DNA from: Amylibacter sp.
GTDB taxonomy: Bacteria > Pseudomonadota > Alphaproteobacteria > Rhodobacterales > Rhodobacteraceae
Length of the DNA: 36,992 bases
Direction: 5' to 3'
Assembly: GCA_016764475.1 (NCBI GenBank)
Contig: JAESRV010000038.1
Location: 11,885-48,876, forward strand
The notes under the pieces were generated by a model. It did not search any database. It was not told the DNA's origin and saw only the letters and a list, made by a program, of their open reading frames with translations. Below, in pieces: positions 15,140 to 24,263 of this stretch (its first letter is position 1; every line of letters begins with the position of its first letter). The translations under genes were made by a program, and so were the position numbers.

Positions 15140-16125
15140 AGAAACCTGTGGTGATTGATCTGAGTGCGCCAAAGACCAAGACAAAAGCGCAAAAACAACC
15201 CACGCCTGCGGATGTGCCTGCGGTGCCTGAAACGGTTGTGATGCAGGCAGTCACCCATGTGGCGGCACAAAACCCGTCACGTTTGGGGCGGTTTTTTATC
15301 TGGCTTGTGGTGACGCTGATCGGCTTTGTCGCCTCTATCGCTTTTTGGGATTTTGTAACAGGAATGATGGCGCGAAACCTGTGGCTGGGCCGTGTCGCCC
15401 TAGGGCTGACAGGGCTAATTATCCTTTGCCTGCTGATCTTTGCACTGCGTGAACTGGCAGCCTTTGCACGGTTGCGAAAAATGGATGGCCTGCGAGAATT
15501 GGCAGATTTGGCCCACAGCCAAAGGGATTTGAAAAAGGCGCAGGATTATTCTGTGCGCCTGGAACGGCTTTACGCAGGACGACAGGACTTGCGTTGGGGC
15601 TTTACCAAATTGGCCGAACAGGATGGTGATGTTTTGGATGCAGATGCCCATCTGGCCCTGTTGGAAACCACAGTTGTGGCTGTACTGGATAAACAGGCAG
15701 CGTATGAGGTAGAGGCGGCCGCGCGACAAGTGGCAACCGTGACCGCAATTATACCACTGGCCTTGGCCGATGTGGCGGTGGCACTGACATCCAACATGCG
15801 CATGATTAGACGGATTGCGCAGATTTATGGCGGGCGTTCAGGGCTGTTCGGGTCATGGCGTTTGTTCCGTGCCGTGGCGGCCCATTTGGTAGCAACGGGG
15901 GCGGTGGCCATTGGCGATGATCTGATCGGTTCGATTGTGGGGGGCGGTGTTTTATCAAAACTGTCGCGCCGTTTCGGGGAAGGCATTATCAATGGTGCCT
16001 TGACTGCGCGTGTCGGTGTCGCCGCGATGGAGGTTTGCCGACCCATGCAGTTTCGTGCCAGACAAAAACCATCTGTGACGGGGATGATGAAACGGGCTTT
16101 GACGGGATTTATCGGTAAAACCTAA
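15136..16125 (+). CDS. ycjF: YcjF-family inner membrane protein (TIGR01620/DUF697)
   Basis: 329 residues. The N-terminus is lysine/proline-rich and cytoplasmic (KTKTKAQKQPTPADVPAVPE). Two strong membrane helices follow (FFIWLVVTLIGFVASIAFWD and LTGLIILCLLIFALRELAAF), then the helical DUF697 domain with IPLALADVAVALTSNMRMIR and RIAQIYGGRSGLFGSWRLFR. The ATG overlaps the ycjX stop (ATGA), indicating translational coupling of the pair. Its stop overlaps the convergent haemoglobin gene by four bases. Its role is unknown; it is presumed to anchor YcjX at the membrane. Confidence 0.9.
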   Translation: MKKPVVIDLSAPKTKTKAQKQPTPADVPAVPETVVMQAVTHVAAQNPSRLGRFFIWLVVTLIGFVASIAFWDFVTGMMARNLWLGRVALGLTGLIILCLLIFALRELAAFARLRKMDGLRELADLAHSQRDLKKAQDYSVRLERLYAGRQDLRWGFTKLAEQDGDVLDADAHLALLETTVVAVLDKQAAYEVEAAARQVATVTAIIPLALADVAVALTSNMRMIRRIAQIYGGRSGLFGSWRLFRAVAAHLVATGAVAIGDDLIGSIVGGGVLSKLSRRFGEGIINGALTARVGVAAMEVCRPMQFRARQKPSVTGMMKRALTGFIGKT

Positions 16126-16544
16126 AGCAGGTTTGGCGGCTGATCAGGATCGGCATTGCGATACATCATGCCCATTTGCAAACCACGCCCGATGCGCCGT
16201 GCAAAGGCGTTGAAACTGTCGGCCTGATCGGGGCGCAATGTCTCGCGCAAGGTTGTCTCGAACAGGTTCAGCCATATGGGAAAATGATCCGCGTGAACAT
16301 GCGGCGTGGCCATGTGAACTGCCATTGGATTGCCCGAATAGCTGCGCTCATGCAAGATTGCATTGGCCCAAAAACGGGCGATTTTTGCCTCATGCGGATC
16401 CCATGCATCTGTTGTGCCCGGAATGCTTTGGGCAAAGACGGGGCCAAGGGTGGGGTGGCTACGAATGCGTTTGTAAAATGCAGTCACAACGCGCTCTATA
16501 TCGCTGCGCGAGACATTGAACCGTGGGGGCAGTGTGTCAGACAA
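16122..16544 (-). CDS. Group III truncated haemoglobin
   Basis: 140 residues. Recognised by DIERVVTAFYKRIRSHPTLG, FAQSIPGTTDAWDPHEAKIA, RFWANAILHERSYSGNPMAV and the proximal-histidine region HMATPHVHADHFPIWLNLFE. Group III trHbs bind haem and are linked to oxygen or nitric oxide chemistry. The start is a TTG at 16544 that overlaps the end of the small membrane-protein gene by eight bases; no ATG fits. It lies opposite an NsrR-type regulator, which supports an NO-related role, though the family function is not settled. Confidence 0.9.
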   Translation of the reverse strand: MSDTLPPRFNVSRSDIERVVTAFYKRIRSHPTLGPVFAQSIPGTTDAWDPHEAKIARFWANAILHERSYSGNPMAVHMATPHVHADHFPIWLNLFETTLRETLRPDQADSFNAFARRIGRGLQMGMMYRNADPDQPPNLL

Positions 16545-16695
16545 AAGCCAGCACCACGATCAGGCCAAGGGGCAGCCATATCATAAAGTTGAAGAAAGAC
16601 CGCATCAGGCCCATGTCTGCTTTGGGATCAACACCGAAACGCTTACACAGGAATGTACCCGGCCATAAAATAGCATCTGCGATTTTGATCAACAT
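16537..16695 (-). CDS. Small membrane protein (52 aa) upstream of the haemoglobin
   Basis: Reads MLIKIADAILWPGTFLCKRF, GVDPKADMGLMRSFF, then a hydrophobic helix NFMIWLPLGLIVVLAFV at the C-terminus. It is a single-span protein with a cysteine in the amphipathic N-terminal part. It starts at an ATG with GGA eight bases upstream and overlaps the haemoglobin start, so the two are co-transcribed and probably coupled. No known family is recognised. Its position directly at the palindromic control region, as first gene of the haemoglobin operon, suggests a role in the same NO or oxygen response. Confidence 0.7.
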   Translation of the reverse strand: MLIKIADAILWPGTFLCKRFGVDPKADMGLMRSFFNFMIWLPLGLIVVLAFV

Positions 16696-16707
16696 GGGTG
16701 ATTCCTT

Positions 16708-16766
16708 AATTGGTATTTAATTTACGCAATTTATAGGGTTTTAATTGCGCATTGTAAATGCTAATT
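16708..16766. promoter_or_regulatory. 59-bp imperfect palindrome between haemoglobin operon and nsrR-like gene
   Basis: The outer arms AATTGGTATTTA (16708-16719) and TAAATGCTAATT (16755-16766) pair at 10 of 12 positions. The inner arms CGCAATT (16725-16731) and AATTGCG (16743-16749) pair perfectly. Both share the centre at 16737. It fills nearly all of the 78-bp divergent promoter region, so it is a probable operator for the Rrf2-type regulator. Confidence 0.65.
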
Positions 16767-16773
16767 AAAAAAG

Positions 16774-17208
16774 ATGCAGTTAAGCAAGTTCACAGATTAC
16801 GGCTTACGGGTGTTGATGCAGGTGATGGTATCGGCCCCTGATCGCGTGTCGGTGCATACCATCGCCAAAACCTATGCGATATCTGAACACCATGTGGCCA
16901 AAGTGGCATCACATTTGGCCCGTGGCGGGTTTATTTTATCGGGCCGTGGGCGTGCCGGTGGTCTGGTTCTGGCCAGAGAGCCGCAAGATATATCCATAGG
17001 GGATGCCGTGCGTTATCTGTCAGGGGATGTGCCTGTTGTAGAGTGTTTCAAAGCGGATAATTGTGATTGCCGCGCGCTGGCGCAATGCGGCCTGCGCGGG
17101 CCGCTTTATGAAGCACAACAGGCGTTTTATTCGGTACTGGATCGCTATACGCTGGACGATGTTGTGGCACGGCGTGATTTGATGAAAGAGCTGCTGGATT
17201 TCGCTTAA
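16774..17208 (+). CDS. nsrR: Rrf2-family regulator, NsrR-like
   Basis: 144 residues. The N-terminal winged helix begins MQLSKFTDYGLRVLMQVMVS, the hallmark of NsrR-type Rrf2 proteins, with recognition region ISEHHVAKVASHLARGGFIL. Iron-sulfur ligands are expected at C91, C97 and/or C99, and C105 (ECFKADNCDCRALAQCGL), close to the C91-C96-C102 pattern of studied NsrR proteins. Such regulators lose DNA binding when NO attacks the cluster. It is divergent from the small membrane-protein/haemoglobin operon, which it probably represses through the palindrome between them. The ribosome binding site is weak. Confidence 0.88.
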   Translation: MQLSKFTDYGLRVLMQVMVSAPDRVSVHTIAKTYAISEHHVAKVASHLARGGFILSGRGRAGGLVLAREPQDISIGDAVRYLSGDVPVVECFKADNCDCRALAQCGLRGPLYEAQQAFYSVLDRYTLDDVVARRDLMKELLDFA

Positions 17209-17216
17209 TCCAGCCC

Positions 17217-17481
17217 GCGATAGCGGCAACAAAGTGTGCCACCGAAACGCCACGATCACAGCTTCCTCCTCGATGCTCAGAACTGTGGAGTGGGCTTGCT
17301 TGGGGCCCTTCTGGGTGTCTTCAACACGGCTCCGCTTGCGCCATTTGGAAACCGTCTTGACGTTGATCCCCAGTTCCTGGCTCAACGCCGCGTTCGAAGC
17401 GTGCGCTTCTCAGCGATTGTTACACAATCACCTGACAGACAGGGAACGGTACGTGGTGCTGCCGTGTAAGGCTTGTCCCAT
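17217..17481 (-). pseudogene. IS481-family transposase, N-terminal remnant
   Basis: In one frame LSQELGINVKTVSKWRKRSR, VEDTQKGPKQAHST, VLSIEEEAVIVAFRWHTLLP matches the HTH and linker of IS481 transposases. The preceding codons lie in another frame from an ATG at 17481 (MGQALHGSTT), so there is a frameshift. Everything after LLPL, including the DDE catalytic core, is lost at the junction with the nsrR-like gene, nine bases after that gene's stop. Confidence 0.8.
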
Positions 17482-17549
17482 AGTTCTTCCTTGCTGATGA
17501 TAAATATCAATGAACCATCACAAGATGGGACTAAACACCTAATTAGTTT

Positions 17550-17563
17550 GGTCCTGACCCTAA
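17550..17563. repeat. 14-bp repeat GGTCCTGACCCTAA, copy 2 (possible IS481 end)
   Basis: Lies about 70 bp upstream of the transposase remnant start, where an IS end is expected. It is identical to 12830-12843. Its left side also joins an imperfect inverted repeat, GGACTAAAC against GTTTGGTCC (17528-17553). The rest of the 17482-17756 gap holds the ctaD leader; nothing else was recognised. Confidence 0.55.
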
Positions 17564-17756
17564 GGTTTATTTCGCATATAAATAACTGTTTTTTAAGCAC
17601 AAATGCACAGTTTCGCATGCGACATGCCGCCCCTATTAGTGAAATACAAACACTGGGTGGTTGTCTGACATAGCCCAACGCGTTATCAGAGCCCTTAGGG
17701 GATTGCGTGCCCGCTTTTTGGGATTCGCAACGATAAAAAGAATTAGGAGAGAACCC

Positions 17757-19418
17757 ATGGCAGACGCAGCCGCTTACGACCACGCAAGGCCAGGATTTTT
17801 CACACGTTGGTTTATGTCAACAAACCACAAAGATATTGGTATCCTTTATCTTTTCACCGCAGGGGCCTTAGGCTTCGTATCAGTACTGTTTACCGTTTAC
17901 ATGCGCTTGGAATTGATGAACCCGGGCGTTCAATACATGTGTATGGAAGGTGCCAGCCTGGTAGCCGCTGCCGTTGAAGACTGTACACCGAACGGCCATC
18001 TTTGGAACGTTCTGATCACCGGCCACGGCATCTTGATGATGTTCTTTGTGGTTATTCCTGCCATGTTCGGCGGTTTCGGCAACTATTTTATGCCCTTGAT
18101 GATCGGTGCACCCGATATGGCGTTCCCACGGATGAACAACCTGTCTTACTGGATGTATGTCGCAGGCTCTTCATTGGCAGTTGCGTCTTTGCTGGCCCCT
18201 GGTGGCAATGGTCAGGCCGGTGCAGGCGTGGGCTGGGTGCTATATGCGCCGCTTTCCACCAAAGAAGCCGGTATTTCTATGGACTTCGCAATCTTTGCGG
18301 TTCACATGTCCGGTGCCTCATCCATTTTGGGCGCGATCAACATGATCACGACCTTCCTGAATATGCGTGCCCCCGGCATGACATTGCACAAGACACCTCT
18401 GTTTGCATGGTCGATCTTCGTCACCGCATTCCTGATCCTGTTATCCTTGCCAGTTTTGGCCGGTGCGATCACAATGCTGCTGACAGACCGTAACTTTGGC
18501 ACAACCTTCTTTGACGCCTCAGGCGGCGGCGACCCGATCTTGTACCAACACCTACTATGGTTCTTTGGACACCCTGAGGTGTACATGATCATTTTGCCGG
18601 GCTTTGGTATCGTTTCCCACGTGATTTCAACCTTCTCGAAAAAACCGATCTTCGGTTATTTACCGATGGTTTACGCGATGGTTGCCATTGGCGCCTTGGG
18701 CTTCGTTGTTTGGGCGCACCACATGTACACGGTTGGCCTGTCCCTGACACAGCAAAGCTACTTTATGCTGGCAACAATGGTTATTGCGGTACCAACAGGT
18801 ATCAAAATCTTCTCATGGATTGCTACAATGTGGGGCGGCTCGATCAGCTTTAAAACACCGATGCTGTTTGCAATGGGCTTCTTGTTTCTGTTCACCGTTG
18901 GTGGTGTAACCGGTATCGTTCTGTCACAGGCAGGCGTTGACCGTGCATATCACGATACATACTACGTGGTTGCCCACTTCCACTATGTGATGTCTTTAGG
19001 TGCGGTTTTCTGTATCTTCGCGGGCATCTATTACTGGATCGGCAAAATGTCCGGACGGCAATATCCTGAATGGGCTGGCAAACTGCACTTCTGGATGATG
19101 TTCATCGGGGCCAACATTACCTTCTTCCCGCAACACTTCTTGGGTCGCCAAGGCATGCCGCGCCGCTACATCGACTATCCTGACCAGTTCGCATACTGGA
19201 ACCAGATCAGCTCTTATGGCGCATTCCTGACATTTACTTCTTTCGTATTCTTCATCGGCATCGTGTTCTACACACTGAAGTTCGGCAAGAAGATCACAGA
19301 AAATGCTTATTGGGGTGAACATGCGGAAACGCTGGAGTGGACACTACCAAACCCACCACCAGAGCACACGTTTGAAACCCTGCCTACACAAGATATGTGG
19401 GACAAAAGTACGCATTAA
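17757..19418 (+). CDS. ctaD: Cytochrome c oxidase subunit I (aa3 type)
   Basis: 553 residues, about twelve helices. Classical signatures are [17 protein letters not shown] at the start, the haem/CuB region [20 protein letters not shown] with the cross-linked His-Tyr pair, [10 protein letters not shown], and [20 protein letters not shown] with the haem ligands. It is the catalytic core of the proton-pumping terminal oxidase that reduces O2 to water. The ATG at 17757 is preferred because AGGAGA lies six bases upstream; a longer frame from 17661 lacks similarity. No other oxidase subunit gene is adjacent. The leader contains IS481 debris, but the gene itself is intact. Confidence 0.98.
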   Translation: MADAAAYDHARPGFFTRWFMSTNHKDIGILYLFTAGALGFVSVLFTVYMRLELMNPGVQYMCMEGASLVAAAVEDCTPNGHLWNVLITGHGILMMFFVVIPAMFGGFGNYFMPLMIGAPDMAFPRMNNLSYWMYVAGSSLAVASLLAPGGNGQAGAGVGWVLYAPLSTKEAGISMDFAIFAVHMSGASSILGAINMITTFLNMRAPGMTLHKTPLFAWSIFVTAFLILLSLPVLAGAITMLLTDRNFGTTFFDASGGGDPILYQHLLWFFGHPEVYMIILPGFGIVSHVISTFSKKPIFGYLPMVYAMVAIGALGFVVWAHHMYTVGLSLTQQSYFMLATMVIAVPTGIKIFSWIATMWGGSISFKTPMLFAMGFLFLFTVGGVTGIVLSQAGVDRAYHDTYYVVAHFHYVMSLGAVFCIFAGIYYWIGKMSGRQYPEWAGKLHFWMMFIGANITFFPQHFLGRQGMPRRYIDYPDQFAYWNQISSYGAFLTFTSFVFFIGIVFYTLKFGKKITENAYWGEHAETLEWTLPNPPPEHTFETLPTQDMWDKSTH

Positions 19419-19448
19419 GCCAAATGGCTAATATGACAAAAATAGAAC

Positions 19449-19476
19449 AGGCCGGGGCAGATGCTTCGGCCTTTTT
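19449..19476 (+). terminator. Probable rho-independent terminator of ctaD
   Basis: AGGCCG (19449-19454) and CGGCCT (19467-19472) form a 6-bp stem with a 12-nt loop, running into TTTTT. It is 31 bases after the ctaD stop. Confidence 0.65.
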
Positions 19477-19533
19477 CGTCGCCACAGACCGCGACGACCC
19501 ACCGCTGTTGGATTATAAGGTTCATCCGCCGCA

Positions 19534-19768
19534 ATGATCGCGACATATATGAACACACCCCGTATCTGGCCCGATCTGCTGGCCGTGCATCGCCATAACC
19601 CGCGCAAAGCCGATCAATACTGGCGCGGCAACCCTTACTGGGCGAAGCTGAAACTGCGTGATGCGCGTACCATAAAACACTAGCTGACCATGACGGGTCG
19701 TGCGCGTGAAATAGAGCTGGGCGCGTTTTTTACCCCCCAAGAACGTATCGACCTAAGGAAACTCTGAA
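19534..19768 (+). pseudogene. DUF2244 family protein, remnant with nonsense codon
   Basis: The frame gives LLAVHRHNPRKADQYWRGNP, YWAKLKLRD, then a TAG at 19681, then in the same frame LTMTGRAREIELGAFFTPQE. This is the C-terminal half of DUF2244 membrane proteins. The family has tyrosine where the stop stands (YLT), so a single TAC/TAT to TAG change is likely. The N-terminal half with two membrane helices is absent. After about 19750 the family sequence ends abruptly, consistent with a further break. DUF2244 genes are often found near aa3 oxidase genes in Rhodobacterales, so this is probably the original ctaD neighbour. Confidence 0.75.
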
Positions 19769-20009
19769 CAACGTCTTTTCTGGTTGTGGTATTGGTGGCT
19801 CGGCCCTTTGAATTAGTAGTTTTTGCCAGTTTTGCTGGTTGGGCCTGAATAGTATCCGTCTTAACCAAGTTTTAATTTGTGTCCAGATACGACCCGAATG
19901 AGTCGTTAAAACGGCCCCGGTTTTGGCATATAATTCATCCACTGTGGGAACCCAGCCCGTGATAGAGCTACAAAATCAAGGTAAGTTTTTTCAAAAGTTG
20001 TGTGATTAT
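19769..20009. other. Gap between DUF2244 remnant and nos promoter
   Basis: The minus strand from 19960 to 19750 reads WVPTVDELYAKTGAVLTTHS, later PNQQNWQKLLIQRAEPPI, without a recognisable family. It may be another relic, possibly of an insertion sequence. AT content rises sharply after 19970. I see no RNA gene. Confidence 0.3.
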
Positions 20010-20023
20010 TTGTTCTATGTCAA
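20010..20023 (+). promoter_or_regulatory. FNR/Dnr/NnrR-like box upstream of nosR
   Basis: TTGTT-CTAT-GTCAA matches the TTGAT-N4-ATCAA layout of CRP/FNR-family sites at eight of ten defined positions. It is ~150 bp upstream of the nosR start and just before a good -10 (TATAAT, 20032-20037). nos operons are normally switched on by such factors under low oxygen and NO. The spacing to that -10 is not the classical -41.5, so the transcript start is uncertain. Confidence 0.45.
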
Positions 20024-20168
20024 AGTTGATATATAATAAGCGTAGTAATCCATGAAAAACTTTAACTGTGCGGGATGATTCACTTTGTTTATGCCAAAGA
20101 ATAAATTTATCAAAAATTGGGCATATGTTTTTAATATAATATCGGCATTTCAAAAAGACTGTATAGGT

Positions 20169-22340
20169 ATGATTTTTCATAGATGCGCGTGCCTGAAGAT
20201 TACAATTTCCATTATATTATTCTCTTTTATGCTGGGGGTTGGCGTCGCAGGGGCACAAGGCCAGCCGGTTATTTCCAGATTTCTGGCAGAGGTTCCCGCC
20301 GATACATTGGTGCCAGGGGCGACCAGCTACGGGGCTTTGCGTGACGATGTTCCTGTAGCGCCGATATTGGGGCCGGATGGTTTGATGGGCTATGCATATC
20401 TGACATCGGATTTTGTTGGCACGACCGGTTATTCGGGCAAACCGATCCATGTGATGGTCGCGATTACCCCTGATGCAGTTTTAAATGGCGTGAAGCTGGT
20501 TGAACATTCCGAACCCATTGTTTTGGTCGGCATCCCCAATTCTAAAATGCTGGCATTGACCGAAGGCTATATCGGCCTTGATCTGAAAGCAGAGATAGAT
20601 GCAGCTGGCTCGACCCATGATTTGGATATTATTTCGGGTGCGACTGTTTCCATCATGGTAATTGACGATAGTATCGTGCGCTCAGGCATCAGGGTTGCCC
20701 GTGCATTGGGGCTGGGCGGCTTGTCGCCCAAGCTTGCTGAAGGCCCGCGCCGAAAAATGGATATGGGGAAAAATGAATTACGTGACTGGGCCTCGCTGTC
20801 TGGTGACGGGTCTATTCGCCGACTGACACTTGATGTCGGCCAGATCAATGCAGCCTTTGAAGAAGCGGGTAACGCACGCGCCATTGCCCGCCCGGAAAAG
20901 GGTGATGAAAGTGATACATATATAGATATGCATGTAGCCTTGGTCAGCCAGCCCTCGATCGGGCGTAGCCTGTTGGGTGATGCGGAATATCAAAATCTGG
21001 TAGAATGGCTGGAAGAGGGTGAAGAAGCCATTCTGGTGCTGGGGCGCGGGCGGTTTTCATTCAAGGGGTCGGGCTATGTACGCGGCGGTATTTTTGATCG
21101 CATCCAGCTGATCCAGGCTGACCGCTCTGTTCGGTTTATTGACAAGCAACATAAGCGGTTAGGGGGGCTTGCTTTGGCGGGTGCGCCAAGTTTCACTGAG
21201 CTTGATTTGTTCAAAATCAAGGCCGATGCAGAGTTTGATCCAACCGCTCCGTTTAGATTGCAGCTACTGACAAACCGCGCCATCGGCGCGATTGAGAAAA
21301 GCTTTCTGACTTTTGATCTTGGCTACAAACTGCCGCATAATTACCTGGTTGCTTTGCCCGCAACGGCTTCTGTTGATTTAAGTGCTGAAGAAGCTGCCGC
21401 TAAAGCGGCCCTTTGGAAGCGTATATGGCGTGATCGGCAGGTGGAAATCGCTGTATTAGGTGTGATGCTTTTCGTGTTGACCGCAGCATTTTTCTTTCAG
21501 TTCCAACTGACTGCCAATGCGCGATTGTTCTACTGGTTCAGAATTGGATTTTTAACCACCTCACTGGTTTTTTTGGGCTGGTACGCCAATGCGCAACTTT
21601 CCGTTGTAAACTTGATGGCTTTGGCAGGCTCCCTTTATCACGGGTTCACATGGGATGCATTTCTGCTTGATCCATTAGTGTTTATCCAGTGGTTTGCAGT
21701 TGCCGCATCTCTACTATTCTGGGGCCGTGGGGCCTATTGTGGCTGGCTGTGCCCGTTTGGCGCGTTGCAAGAGCTGACCAACAAAGTTGCGCGCGCGCTG
21801 AAAATACCGCAATGGACGTTGCCTTGGGGCCTGCATGAACGGCTTTGGCCTGTTAAATACATGATTTTTCTGGGGCTGTTTGGCCTGTCGATGGTTTCGA
21901 TACCATTGGCGGAAACCTATGCTGAGGTGGAGCCTTTTAAAACCGCGATTATCTTGAAGTTTGTCCGCGAGTGGCCGTTTGTTGTCTATGCCGTGGCCCT
22001 GTTGGTGGCGGGCCTGTTTGTGGAACGGTTTTATTGCCGGTATTTGTGCCCGCTGGGGGCGGCCCTGGCTATTCCCGCACGGATGCGGATGTTTGACTGG
22101 CTGAAACGCTACAAGGAATGCGGCAGCCCTTGTCAGTCTTGTGCTATTGAATGTCCGGTTCAGGCGATCCACCCGACGGGTGAGATTAATCCCAATGAAT
22201 GTGTGAACTGCCTGCATTGTCAGGTGCTTTATCAATCCGAGGCAAAATGCCCGGTCGTTATACGCCAACTGAAGCGTCGTGCTGCTGTTGGCAAAATACC
22301 ATCGGAAGGTCTGAAAATGCCTTCACAACCCAAGACATAA
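20169..22340 (+). CDS. nosR: NosR, electron donor/regulatory flavoprotein of N2O reduction
   Basis: 723 residues from ATG 20169. A signal peptide (ISIILFSFMLGVGVAGAQG) leads to a periplasmic FMN-binding domain, with LTSDFVGTTGYSGKPIHVMV and flavinylation motif SGATVSIMV near residue 155. Five to six membrane helices follow, carrying the cytoplasmic CGWLCP and CRYLCP motifs and a C-terminal ferredoxin-like region (CGSPCQSCAIECPVQAIHP and NECVNCLHCQ). NosR passes quinol electrons to NosZ and is needed for its expression. A longer frame from TTG 20085 is open but would put a charged extension before the signal peptide. It is first gene of the nos operon. Confidence 0.95.
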   Translation: MIFHRCACLKITISIILFSFMLGVGVAGAQGQPVISRFLAEVPADTLVPGATSYGALRDDVPVAPILGPDGLMGYAYLTSDFVGTTGYSGKPIHVMVAITPDAVLNGVKLVEHSEPIVLVGIPNSKMLALTEGYIGLDLKAEIDAAGSTHDLDIISGATVSIMVIDDSIVRSGIRVARALGLGGLSPKLAEGPRRKMDMGKNELRDWASLSGDGSIRRLTLDVGQINAAFEEAGNARAIARPEKGDESDTYIDMHVALVSQPSIGRSLLGDAEYQNLVEWLEEGEEAILVLGRGRFSFKGSGYVRGGIFDRIQLIQADRSVRFIDKQHKRLGGLALAGAPSFTELDLFKIKADAEFDPTAPFRLQLLTNRAIGAIEKSFLTFDLGYKLPHNYLVALPATASVDLSAEEAAAKAALWKRIWRDRQVEIAVLGVMLFVLTAAFFFQFQLTANARLFYWFRIGFLTTSLVFLGWYANAQLSVVNLMALAGSLYHGFTWDAFLLDPLVFIQWFAVAASLLFWGRGAYCGWLCPFGALQELTNKVARALKIPQWTLPWGLHERLWPVKYMIFLGLFGLSMVSIPLAETYAEVEPFKTAIILKFVREWPFVVYAVALLVAGLFVERFYCRYLCPLGAALAIPARMRMFDWLKRYKECGSPCQSCAIECPVQAIHPTGEINPNECVNCLHCQVLYQSEAKCPVVIRQLKRRAAVGKIPSEGLKMPSQPKT

Positions 22341-22352
22341 AGGAGAACTGAA

Positions 22353-24260
22353 ATGTCTGACGAAACTAAGAAAAAAGGCGTTACAAGGCGTGGTGTACTG
22401 GGGGCTACTGCAACTGGTGCTGTGCTGGCAAGCACAGGTGCCGGGGCTGCATTACTGGGCGCAAAACCTGCACAAGCAGCAACTGGCAGAAAATTTGAAC
22501 TGGCACCGGGTGAACTGGACGAATATTATGGTTTCTGGTCTTCGGGCCAAGCGGGTGAATTGCGTATTTTAGGCTTTCCATCCATGCGCGAACTGATGCG
22601 CGTGCCTGTGTTTAACCGCTGCTCTGCTACTGGTTGGGGCCAAACCAACGAGTCGTTGAAAATCCTGACCGAAGGCCTGTTGCCGGAAACCAAAGAGTTC
22701 TTGGCAAAACGTGGCATGAAAACCTATGATAACGGCGATTTGCACCATCCGCATATGTCGTTCACAGACGGTACATATGACGGTCGCTATCTGTTCATGA
22801 ACGACAAGGCCAACACCCGTGTTGCCCGTGTGCGTTGTGACGTGATGAAATGCGACAAGATGATTGAAGTCCCTAACGCTAATGACATCCACGGGTTGCG
22901 TCCGCAAAAATTTCCGCGCACCGGGTATGTTTTTGCCAATAGTGAACACGAAGCACCCCTGGTCAATGATGGTAAAATTCTGGATGAGCCGGAAAAATAT
23001 GTGAACATCTTTACCGCGATTGACGGCGACGAGATGAAAGTAGCATGGCAGGTGATTGTATCAGGCAACCTTGATAACACCGACTGTGACTATCAGGGAA
23101 AATATGCTTTCTCGACCAGCTACAACTCTGAAATGGGTATGAACCTGGCTGAAATGACTGAAAGCGAAATGGATCATGTGGTTGTCTTTAATCTAAAACG
23201 TATTGAAGAAGGTGTTGCTGCGGGCGATGTTCAAATCCTGAATGGCGTGCCTGTGATTGATGGGCGTAAAGGGTCTAAATACACCCGTTATATTCCGATC
23301 CCGAACAGCCCGCACGGTTGCAACACGGCCCCTGACAAACGCCACATCATGATCTCGGGCAAACTATCCCCGACAGTGTCAGTGATAGATGTGACTTTGG
23401 TGGATGCGCTGTTTGAAGACGATGCTGACCCACGGTCATGCATTGTGGCAGAACCACAGTTGGGTCTTGGCCCGCTTCACACGGCTTTTGACGGACAAGG
23501 CAACTGTTTTACGACGTTGTTCCTGGACAGCCAGGTGGTCAAATGGAATATCGACAAAGCGTTGCGTGCCTATAAAGGCGAAGACGTGGATCCGATTATT
23601 TCCAAGGTCGATGTGCATTATCAACCGGGTCACAACCATACCAGCATGGGTGAGACATTAGAGGCCGATGGCAAATGGCTTATTTCGATGAACAAGTTTT
23701 CAAAAGACCGCTTCATCAATACCGGCCCGTTGAAACCGGAAAATGAGCAATTGATCGACATATCTTCTGATGACATGAAAGTCGTCCATGATGGCCCGAC
23801 ATTTGCCGAACCACATGATGCGATCATCGTGAAAAGTTCGATAGTTAACCCGGTGAACGTCTGGGATCGTAATGATCCGATGTGGGCGGATGCGGCGGCA
23901 CAAGCCAAGGCGGATGGTGTTGATCTGGAAGAAGGCTCTGAAACTGTCATTCGTGACGGCAACAAGGTACGGGTCTACATGTACTCTATCGCGCCTACGT
24001 TCAGTCTGGAAAAATTCACTGTTAAAGAGGGTGATGAGGTAACAGTTTATGTCACCAACCTTGATGATGTGGATGATGTGACCCACGGCTTTACGATTTC
24101 AAACTATGGCATTGCAATGGAAGTAGCTCCACAAGCAACGGCTTCAATCACGTTTACAGCGGATCGTCCGGGTGTACACTGGTTCTATTGCCAATGGTTC
24201 TGTCACGCACTTCACATGGAAATGCGCGGCCGGATGCTAGTAGAGCCGAAAGAAAGCTAA
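22353..24260 (+). CDS. nosZ: Nitrous oxide reductase, clade I (Tat-exported)
   Basis: 635 residues. A twin-arginine signal ([20 protein letters not shown]) defines clade I NosZ. The seven-bladed propeller holds the CuZ histidines, visible in [75 protein letters not shown] and FAEPHDAI. The C-terminal cupredoxin has the complete CuA motif [15 protein letters not shown]. It reduces N2O to N2 in the periplasm as a homodimer. A strong AAGGAGA lies eight bases before the ATG, and the gene follows nosR by 12 bp. No key residue is missing. Confidence 0.98.
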   Translation: MSDETKKKGVTRRGVLGATATGAVLASTGAGAALLGAKPAQAATGRKFELAPGELDEYYGFWSSGQAGELRILGFPSMRELMRVPVFNRCSATGWGQTNESLKILTEGLLPETKEFLAKRGMKTYDNGDLHHPHMSFTDGTYDGRYLFMNDKANTRVARVRCDVMKCDKMIEVPNANDIHGLRPQKFPRTGYVFANSEHEAPLVNDGKILDEPEKYVNIFTAIDGDEMKVAWQVIVSGNLDNTDCDYQGKYAFSTSYNSEMGMNLAEMTESEMDHVVVFNLKRIEEGVAAGDVQILNGVPVIDGRKGSKYTRYIPIPNSPHGCNTAPDKRHIMISGKLSPTVSVIDVTLVDALFEDDADPRSCIVAEPQLGLGPLHTAFDGQGNCFTTLFLDSQVVKWNIDKALRAYKGEDVDPIISKVDVHYQPGHNHTSMGETLEADGKWLISMNKFSKDRFINTGPLKPENEQLIDISSDDMKVVHDGPTFAEPHDAIIVKSSIVNPVNVWDRNDPMWADAAAQAKADGVDLEEGSETVIRDGNKVRVYMYSIAPTFSLEKFTVKEGDEVTVYVTNLDDVDDVTHGFTISNYGIAMEVAPQATASITFTADRPGVHWFYCQWFCHALHMEMRGRMLVEPKES

Positions 24261-24263
24261 ACC

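Noticed and set aside
17757-19418. ctaD standing alone without other oxidase genes as an anomaly
   Set aside because: A separate ctaD locus is common in Rhodobacterales, so this is not unusual by itself.
19424-19537. 37-codon frame after ctaD
   Set aside because: It runs through the terminator hairpin and shows no family similarity; its end abuts the DUF2244 remnant.
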